Program-made: the position numbers and the translations under genes
Part shown: one piece after another, positions 1 to 5,379 of the stretch
Numbering within the stretch: position 1 is the stretch's first letter
Layout of the letters: each line of letters starts with the position of its first letter
Assembly: GCA_003483565.1 (NCBI GenBank)
Contig: DMYZ01000122.1
Span: 1 to 8,098 of the forward strand
Origin: Prevotella sp.
GTDB lineage: Bacteria > Bacteroidota > Bacteroidia > Bacteroidales > Bacteroidaceae
Reading direction: 5' to 3'
Length of the DNA: 8,098 nt
The notes under the pieces: model-generated
The model's database searches: none
Told to the model about the DNA's origin: nothing
Seen by the model: only the letters and a program-made list of their open reading frames with translations

Positions 1-718
1 CCTTTTTATTCCTCCATCTGAAGAACAAAACAGTATAGAAATTGCTATATCTCCGTCAAGTGACCGCCTGCAGCGTTTACAACCATTTACGCCATGGGAT
101 GGAAAGGATTTCAAGGATATGCCGCTGCTTATCAAAACTCAAGGGAAATGTACTACTGATCATATTTCTATGGCTGGCCCATGGTTAAGATATCGTGGTC
201 ATCTGGAGAATATTTCAGATAATCTTTTGATGGGTGCGGTCAATGCCTTTAATGGAGAAAGTAATCATGTGAAGAATCAGCTGGATGGTGAATATATGGA
301 AGTGTCTTCTGCTGCTAAGGCTTATAAAGCTAAAGGCATCTTTTCTATTATTGTTGCAGAAGACAATTATGGAGAAGGCTCCAGCCGTGAGCATGCTGCT
401 ATGGAACCACGCTTCCTTAATGTAAAAGTGGTACTTGCAAAGAGTTTCGCTCGTATTCATGAAACAAATTTAAAAAAACAAGGGATGCTTGCACTCTCTT
501 TTATAAATAAGAGTGATTATGATTTGGTTATGGAAGATGACCGTATCTCTGTAACTGGGCTGGCAGAGATGGAACCTGGCAGTACTCTGACGGTTATCTT
601 AAGACATAAGGATGGCACACAGAATCAAATTCAAGTTGCCCATACATATAATAAAACACAAATAGAATGGTTTAAAGCTGGTTCAGCTTTAAACTTCGCC
701 AAAAAGAAAGGAATTTGA
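1..718 (+). CDS. acn: Aconitate hydratase, C-terminal part (5' end outside window)
   Basis: Aconitase interconverts citrate and isocitrate through cis-aconitate in the cytoplasmic TCA cycle. Only the last 238 codons are here; the frame is open from base 2, so the ATG at 119 is internal. The visible part is the end of the linker and the swivelling domain 4. It matches mitochondrial aconitase closely: a KCTTDHIS motif (146-169), then WLRYRGH, whose second Arg (194-196) aligns with active-site Arg580 of the pig enzyme. GEGSSREH follows, with its first Ser exactly 62 residues later, as for Ser642 and Arg644. The segment FARIHETNLKKQG is also present. The three cysteines that bind the [4Fe-4S] cluster lie upstream of the window and cannot be checked. 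The TGA at 716-718 is 2 bases before the citrate synthase ATG, so the two are co-transcribed. The family assignment is secure; the gene symbol is a generic choice. Confidence 0.96.
   Translation, partial: LFIPPSEEQNSIEIAISPSSDRLQRLQPFTPWDGKDFKDMPLLIKTQGKCTTDHISMAGPWLRYRGHLENISDNLLMGAVNAFNGESNHVKNQLDGEYMEVSSAAKAYKAKGIFSIIVAEDNYGEGSSREHAAMEPRFLNVKVVLAKSFARIHETNLKKQGMLALSFINKSDYDLVMEDDRISVTGLAEMEPGSTLTVILRHKDGTQNQIQVAHTYNKTQIEWFKAGSALNFAKKKGI
709..712 (+). promoter_or_regulatory. Shine-Dalgarno site of citrate synthase
   Basis: AGGA lies 8 bases before ATG 721, within the last codons of aconitase. It decides the start at 721 over the in-frame TTG at 715. Strong Shine-Dalgarno sites are uncommon in Bacteroidota, and the other starts in this window show none, so translational coupling to aconitase may also contribute. 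Confidence 0.6.
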
Positions 719-720
719 CG

Positions 721-2067
721 ATGAAGAAAGAGTATTTAATTTATAAGTTATCTGATGAAGTGAAAAACTCCTGCAAAATTGACAATGAACTGTTCTCCAA
801 GTATGGAGTGAAAAGAGGATTGCGCAATGATGATGGCAGCGGTGTTCTTGTTGGGCTTACCAATATCGGTAATGTCGTCGGATATGAGCGAGATAAGGAC
901 GGTCATTTAATCCCTTGTCCTGGAAAACTTTATTATCGAGGTTATGAACTTGATGACTTGGTGGCACCTCTTTTAAAGGAAAAGCGTTTTGGCTTTGAAG
1001 AGATTGCTTATTTGCTTTTGTCAGGGAAATTACCTGATCATGAGGAATTGGGGGCTTTTAAGCAGTTGCTTAATGATAGTATGCCGCTTGATCATCGGAC
1101 AATTGTCCATATTATTGATCTTGAAGGTAGTAATATCATGAATATTCTAGCCCGTTGTGTTTTGGAGATGTATACTTTTGATCCGAATCCTGATGATATA
1201 AGCCGCGATAATCTAATGCGTCAGAGTATTGAACTTATTGCCAAATTTCCTACTATTGTAGGGTATGCTTATAATATTTATCGTCACAGTGTCCAGGGAC
1301 AAAGTCTTAATATCAGACATCCGCGAGAAGATTTAGGTATAGCCGAGAACTTCCTCTATATGCTTAAAGAAAATGACTATACACAACTTGATGCCCGTAC
1401 TCTTGATTTATTGTTGATAATTCAAGCAGAACATGGTGGTGGTAATAACTCAACGTTTACCGTACGCGTTACCAGTAGTACCCGTACTGATACTTATTCT
1501 AGCATTGCAGCGGGTATAGGTTCTCTAAAAGGTCCTCTTCATGGTGGCGCAAATATTAAAGTTGTTAATATGTTCCACCATTTAAAAGAGCATATTAAGG
1601 ATTGGGATAATATTGATGAAATAGATACTTATCTTAATCGTATGCTTAATAAAGAGACTTATGATAAGACCGGATTGATCTATGGTATTGGCCATGCGGT
1701 TTATACAATGAGTGATCCTCGTGCTGTAGAGCTTAAGAAATTGGCTGGTGCCCTAGCCAAAGAGAAGGGAAGAGTAGAGGAATATGAATTTTTAAAGAAA
1801 ATAGAGCAAGAAGGTATTAAGTGCCTTACGGCTTTTCGAAAGAGCAAGAAACCGGTATGTGCCAATCTTGATTTTTATAGTGGATTTATTTATGAGATGA
1901 TTGGCTTGCCACAAGAAATATATACTCCAATCTTCGCTATGGCAAGAATCGTGGGATGGACGGCTCACCGTATTGAAGAATTAAATTTTGATGGCAGGAG
2001 AATCATTCGACCAGCATACAAGAATGTACTGGAAGTGAAGAAATACAAACCAATAGCAGAAAGATAG
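721..2067 (+). CDS. gltA: Citrate synthase
   Basis: This enzyme condenses oxaloacetate and acetyl-CoA to citrate, the first TCA step. The product is 448 residues, slightly longer than E. coli GltA (427). Catalytic residues are in place: His274 in GPLHGGAN, His325 in GIGHAVY and Asp384 in NLDFYSGF. His238 (AEHGGGN) lies at the usual oxaloacetate-site His, and DPR follows His325. The GHAVY form resembles the eukaryotic enzyme (GHAV) more than E. coli GHRVY. Near the C-terminus are ARIVGW, AHRIEE and an RP motif, as expected for substrate-binding Arg residues. I chose ATG 721 over an in-frame TTG at 715 because TTG overlaps the aconitase stop, and an AGGA (709-712) sits 8 bases before 721. A 2-methylcitrate synthase role is possible in this family, but the neighbouring aconitase favours citrate. 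A hairpin terminator follows. Confidence 0.95.
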   Translation: MKKEYLIYKLSDEVKNSCKIDNELFSKYGVKRGLRNDDGSGVLVGLTNIGNVVGYERDKDGHLIPCPGKLYYRGYELDDLVAPLLKEKRFGFEEIAYLLLSGKLPDHEELGAFKQLLNDSMPLDHRTIVHIIDLEGSNIMNILARCVLEMYTFDPNPDDISRDNLMRQSIELIAKFPTIVGYAYNIYRHSVQGQSLNIRHPREDLGIAENFLYMLKENDYTQLDARTLDLLLIIQAEHGGGNNSTFTVRVTSSTRTDTYSSIAAGIGSLKGPLHGGANIKVVNMFHHLKEHIKDWDNIDEIDTYLNRMLNKETYDKTGLIYGIGHAVYTMSDPRAVELKKLAGALAKEKGRVEEYEFLKKIEQEGIKCLTAFRKSKKPVCANLDFYSGFIYEMIGLPQEIYTPIFAMARIVGWTAHRIEELNFDGRRIIRPAYKNVLEVKKYKPIAER

Positions 2068-2087
2068 AGGTCTTATCCTTTGAATTT

Positions 2088-2128
2088 CCTTGCAGGGGTT
2101 AAATCCTTCTGCAAGGGATTTTCATTTT
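2088..2128 (+). terminator. Intrinsic terminator after the acn-gltA operon
   Basis: An 8-bp perfect stem (CCTTGCAG at 2088-2095 with CTGCAAGG at 2109-2116) can extend outward by a G-U and an A-U pair. A 13-base loop separates the arms, and the T-rich tract TTTTCATTTT (2119-2128) follows. It lies 20 bases after the gltA stop, in the 65-base gap between convergent genes. Read on the minus strand the stem is followed by AAATTCAA, not a T tract, so it looks like a terminator mainly for the plus strand. Confidence 0.75.
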
Positions 2129-2132
2129 AGTC

Positions 2133-2918
2133 TTATTCGATATCTATTTTCAGATAGCTGCGGTCATCAAAACTAATATTATTTTTGATAAGACCTTTTG
2201 TAGCTTTAAAGGCATGAATATTCTGTGGATCTTTCTTCAACTGATTATCAAGAAGAAGCTCACTTTGATATAAATTTTCTTTAAGGAATGGATAACCGTC
2301 ACTTGCCAATATAAGTTGTTGAGCATGACTGACATTAATGACTAGTACATCTTGCATATAAATATCAAAACCATCAATGACTGCGTACTGTTTGTTTTGT
2401 CCCTCTTCCATTGCTCTTATGAGATCGGGTACAATAGCTTCTCTAGCTTTTGATGGTGACATTCCTCTAGATATAAGGCAGGCTCTTTTGGAAGCGACAC
2501 GATCTTCATACGGCTTGTTATTTGTATAGTGGAGTTTGTCGATAAGGCACTGACAGTCGCCTATCATCCAAACCTCTTTTTTCTTTTCACTGTAAATGAC
2601 AGCACTTGCTGTAAGTCTTTCTTCCGGATGTTCTTGCAAATGGTTAAGGTCAATATGATATTCTTTATATACATTGTGTATAAATGAAGTAATGCCTTTG
2701 CAGAAATCTTCACAAGTACCATCCGCAGGAAAGATACGAATAAAACTCTTGATGAGTTTCATACAGTATCTTCCATTTTTCATATCAGGTAAAAATTGGT
2801 GTGGAGTTTTGCTGGTACTACCGTCAATGACAGCTGCAAAATAATCAGTGACGATTATTCCGTCCTCGCATGTCTCCTGATTGTTTTTTCCTAAGATATT
2901 CTTTTCTATAATCCTCAT
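2133..2918 (-). CDS. PP2C-like protein phosphatase (divergent, putative)
   Basis: This 261-residue protein has no signal peptide or membrane segment, so it is probably cytoplasmic. The order and spacing of acidic motifs suggest the metal-dependent PP2C Ser/Thr phosphatase fold: CED (17-19), AVIDGS (29-34), MIGDCQ (118-123), LASDG (204-208) and SFDDRS (249-254). In known PP2C enzymes the Asp residues of the ED, DG, SDG and final DD/DN motifs hold two Mn or Mg ions. The usual DGxGG is replaced here by DGST, so it is a distant member. Activity and target are unknown. The start at 2918 is needed because the first acidic motif lies at residues 18-19 and the next Met is residue 46. This makes the first 24 codons overlap the 3' end of ygiQ. 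No Shine-Dalgarno is evident. It is the last gene of its transcript and converges on gltA. Confidence 0.7.
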   Translation of the reverse strand: MRIIEKNILGKNNQETCEDGIIVTDYFAAVIDGSTSKTPHQFLPDMKNGRYCMKLIKSFIRIFPADGTCEDFCKGITSFIHNVYKEYHIDLNHLQEHPEERLTASAVIYSEKKKEVWMIGDCQCLIDKLHYTNNKPYEDRVASKRACLISRGMSPSKAREAIVPDLIRAMEEGQNKQYAVIDGFDIYMQDVLVINVSHAQQLILASDGYPFLKENLYQSELLLDNQLKKDPQNIHAFKATKGLIKNNISFDDRSYLKIDIE

Positions 2919-4914
2919 TGTTGATATCTGCCTGTTTTTTATGGTTCGAAGAATTAAAGTTTGGATTGAAACTTTTTTTCTCCTTTTTTTTAAAGTATCC
3001 GGTTACACCAGGATTATCATAAGTACTTCCTATTGGACGATCATCAAAGTTGGTCTTCTGATTATACTTTTTATGATGAGCATAACTTGGACGATCATAC
3101 AGTTTATTGATAAGGTCCGGACGTCCAATACGTTTTAGTTCTTGTTCTATATTACGACGTTCTTCTGGTTTATACCAAAAAAAGAACATACGTTGAGCAA
3201 GTTTCTCCTTTGGCGTCTTTGCGCTGTATACTGGTTCAAGGGTATATGGGTCATAACCAGTATACCACATTTCTGTACTTATAGTCATCGGAGTTGGTGT
3301 AAAATCTTGCACTTGCTCCAGATGGAAATCTAAGTTTTTAGTGATGACAGCTAGTTCGGCCATATCTGCTTCAGAACAACCAGGATGGCTTGAGATAAAG
3401 TAAGGAATGATTTGCTCACGTAGTCCTTCTTCTTTATTTATACGGTCAAAGATCTCTTTAAATTCATAGAATTCATGAAAGGAAGGTTTACGCATAAGTC
3501 GTAATACATTGTCGGAAGTATTCTCTGGAGCAACCTTTAATCGGCCACTCACATGCCTGGTAATGAGCTCACGAGTATATTGTTCAGCTGCTTTATTGCT
3601 CTTCTCGTCTTTACTTTTATGAAGGAGAAGATCATAGCGTATGCCACTGCCAATAAAACTTTTTTTAATTTCCGGCAAACTGTCAACAGCATGATAGATA
3701 TCAAGAAGTTTACTGTGATCAGTGATAAGATTCGGGCAAACCTGAGGATTGATACAAGAAGGGCGCTTGCAGAGTTCGCATGCTTTAGGATTTCGACCGT
3801 GCATACCATACATATTAGCAGAAGGACCACCAAGGTCGGAAAGATAACCTTTGAAATCTGGCATCTGGATGACTTGTTTGACTTCTTTCAGAATACTTTT
3901 TTTACTTCTGCATACTACGAATTTACCTTGATGAGCTGATATGGTACAAAAAGCACAACCGCCAAAACATCCCTGATGAATGTTGACGGAGAACTTTATC
4001 ATCTCATAAGCCGGAATCGTCTTACCTTTATATTTAGGATGCGGCATACGAGTATAGGGAAGGTCAAAGGTGGCATCGAGAGACTCTGTCGTTTCTGTAG
4101 GATAAGGAGGATTAACGACGACAAATTTGCCATCAACTCCTTGAATAAGCCGTTGAGCATGTTTCTTATTAGCCTCCTCTTCTATATGCCGATAATTTTC
4201 TGCTTCCGCTTTTTTGTTGCGCAGGCATTCTTCATGAGAATGCAGTACGATGTCGTCCTCTTTTATGCCATTGAGAATATTGTCTTCTTTGCAGTAATAG
4301 ACTGTTTGAGGGATGTCATGAATTTCATTTGCTTTTAGTCCTAGTTCTATATCTTTAGCAAATTGAAGGATTGATCTGGCCCCCATACCATAAAGAATGA
4401 GGTCACCGCCACTGTCACAAAGAATACTTTTTCTGAGTTTGTCTTGCCAATAATCATAATGTGTGAGACGGCGCATGCTTGACTCTATTCCTCCGAGAAC
4501 GACAGGTATATCTGGAAAAAGATTCTTCAAGATCTGTGTATAGACAATAGTTGGATATTCCGGCCTACAATCATGACGACCGTCTGGACTGTATTCATCA
4601 ACAGAACGTAGACGGCGATTAGCCGTATATTTGTTGACCATCGAATCCATAACACCGGGAGAAACTGCAAAGAACAGACGTGGTCTACCAAGTTTCTTGA
4701 AATCACGGAAATCTCCATGCCAGTCTGGCTGGGGCACAATAGCTACTTTATAGCCAGCAGCTTCCAGAGATCTGCCAATAACGGCAACCCCAAAGGAAGG
4801 ATGATCAACATAGGCATCGCCAGAAAAAATGATGATGTCGAGCTGATCCCATCTGCGCAGGTCGCATTCCCTCTTGGTTGTTGGTAAAAAATCTGTTAAT
4901 TCGTATTGTTTCAT
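2845..4914 (-). CDS. ygiQ: YgiQ family radical SAM protein
   Basis: This 689-residue member of the YgiQ/UPF0313 family has no settled biochemical role. The N-terminal third resembles a cobalamin-binding-like Rossmann region and has the family signatures SGDAYVDHPSFG, PDWHGDF and LGGIESSMRR. The radical SAM core follows, with CxxxCxxC at Cys316, Cys320 and Cys323 (GCFGGCAFC), which binds the SAM-cleaving [4Fe-4S] cluster. A second Cys group (Cys379, 382, 387, 393), partly shared with E. coli YgiQ, could hold another metal or cluster. SDLGGPSANMY and APENTSD are further family blocks. The last 50 or so residues are a basic, low-complexity tail. An upstream in-frame ATG at 4968 would add 18 residues but lies on the promoter -7 box, so 4914 is preferred; the homology also starts there. 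It is transcribed with the PP2C-like gene, which begins 74 bases before the ygiQ stop. Confidence 0.95.
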   Translation of the reverse strand: MKQYELTDFLPTTKRECDLRRWDQLDIIIFSGDAYVDHPSFGVAVIGRSLEAAGYKVAIVPQPDWHGDFRDFKKLGRPRLFFAVSPGVMDSMVNKYTANRRLRSVDEYSPDGRHDCRPEYPTIVYTQILKNLFPDIPVVLGGIESSMRRLTHYDYWQDKLRKSILCDSGGDLILYGMGARSILQFAKDIELGLKANEIHDIPQTVYYCKEDNILNGIKEDDIVLHSHEECLRNKKAEAENYRHIEEEANKKHAQRLIQGVDGKFVVVNPPYPTETTESLDATFDLPYTRMPHPKYKGKTIPAYEMIKFSVNIHQGCFGGCAFCTISAHQGKFVVCRSKKSILKEVKQVIQMPDFKGYLSDLGGPSANMYGMHGRNPKACELCKRPSCINPQVCPNLITDHSKLLDIYHAVDSLPEIKKSFIGSGIRYDLLLHKSKDEKSNKAAEQYTRELITRHVSGRLKVAPENTSDNVLRLMRKPSFHEFYEFKEIFDRINKEEGLREQIIPYFISSHPGCSEADMAELAVITKNLDFHLEQVQDFTPTPMTISTEMWYTGYDPYTLEPVYSAKTPKEKLAQRMFFFWYKPEERRNIEQELKRIGRPDLINKLYDRPSYAHHKKYNQKTNFDDRPIGSTYDNPGVTGYFKKKEKKSFNPNFNSSNHKKQADINNEDYRKEYLRKKQSGDMRGRNNRH

Positions 4915-4965
4915 AATGTTGTGGACAAACTTAAAATATCTGACTGAACCCTTTTTTTGAAACAG

Positions 4966-4973
4966 CAAAGGTA
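4966..4973 (-). promoter_or_regulatory. Bacteroidota-type promoter -7 box for ygiQ
   Basis: TACCTTTG on the minus strand matches the Bacteroidota -7 consensus TAnnTTTG. It would start transcription near 4958, giving a leader of about 45 bases before ATG 4914. I see no convincing TTTG -33 element at the expected distance; that stretch is the AT-rich centre of the inverted repeat and its far arm. The box overlaps one arm of that repeat. Confidence 0.6.
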
Positions 4974-5000
4974 CATATATTTTTTGAATATATGTACCTT
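4968..5000. repeat. Perfect 14-bp inverted repeat: terminator or operator
   Basis: The arms at 4968-4981 and 4987-5000 (AAGGTACATATATT and its exact complement) flank a 5-base centre. The hairpin begins 21 bases past the stop of the 112-residue gene on the minus strand, which fits a transcription terminator. The sequence after the stem on that strand (TGCTGTTTC) is only moderately T-rich. One arm contains most of the ygiQ -7 box, so a protein-bound operator is the alternative. The two roles are not exclusive. Confidence 0.65.
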
Positions 5001-5021
5001 AGAACTTGTTATTTCGATATT

Positions 5022-5360
5022 CTAATCGCTGACGTTCTGATTGTCGGCAGCCTCTTTTATAACCTGTTTGTCTTTCCAGTCAACATAGAGCAAGGCCAGA
5101 TTGTGTAACCCGAGAGCTTTCATGTTATTGTTGTAGATAACGTCAAGGCATAGGTCAAGAAGATCTTTGTCACCTTGACCTGTTTCACTTTCAAGTAAAG
5201 AACGGACATTAAATTTTAGTTTATCAAGAATTTCTTCATCAACAATGCCGTTACTGTCTACTAGATTACGGAGCAACTGATATCTGTCGATAGTCTGAAG
5301 ATGCTGGTCGCTGATAGCTATAGAACGTGTGCCAGATTGATTAGCTTGGATCTTGTACAT
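5022..5360 (-). CDS. Uncharacterised 112-residue protein downstream of the amidase-like gene
   Basis: I do not recognise this protein. It is 112 residues, acidic, with no signal peptide or membrane segment, and appears mostly helical from about residue 18 to 105, with a single Cys (LDLCLD). Visible features are a polar N-terminus (QSGTRSIAIS), acidic helices around VDEEILDKL and DKDLLDLCLDVI, and a polar C-terminus ending in VSD. It begins 19 bases after the stop of the large secreted protein, with an A-rich leader (AAAATAAAAAACT) before ATG 5360 as is common in Bacteroidota, so the two are very likely one operon. Its frame has no rare features, and the helix-like pattern argues it is a real gene. 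The cytoplasmic location sets it apart from its exported neighbour. Function cannot be inferred from sequence alone. Confidence 0.8.
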   Translation of the reverse strand: MYKIQANQSGTRSIAISDQHLQTIDRYQLLRNLVDSNGIVDEEILDKLKFNVRSLLESETGQGDKDLLDLCLDVIYNNNMKALGLHNLALLYVDWKDKQVIKEAADNQNVSD

Positions 5361-5379
5361 AGTTTTTTATTTTAAGTTG

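Noticed and set aside
215..460. Minus-strand open frame inside aconitase
   Set aside because: It is antisense to the conserved swivel domain, with no own signals.
715..720. TTG at 715 as start of citrate synthase, adding two residues
   Set aside because: It overlaps the aconitase stop codon; ATG 721 has an AGGA at proper distance and gives the expected N-terminus MKKEYL.
2088..2116. The hairpin as a bidirectional terminator also serving the PP2C-like gene
   Set aside because: On the minus strand the stem is followed by AAATTCAAAGG rather than a T tract, so only the plus-strand role is supported.
3553..4338. Plus-strand open frames of 128 and 120 codons within ygiQ
   Set aside because: They lie antisense to a strongly conserved coding region, have odd composition and no recognisable domain; they are shadows of ygiQ.
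4915..4968. ATG at 4968 as start of ygiQ
   Set aside because: It lies on the -7 promoter box, and the extra 18 residues have no counterpart in YgiQ; ATG 4914 begins the conserved part.
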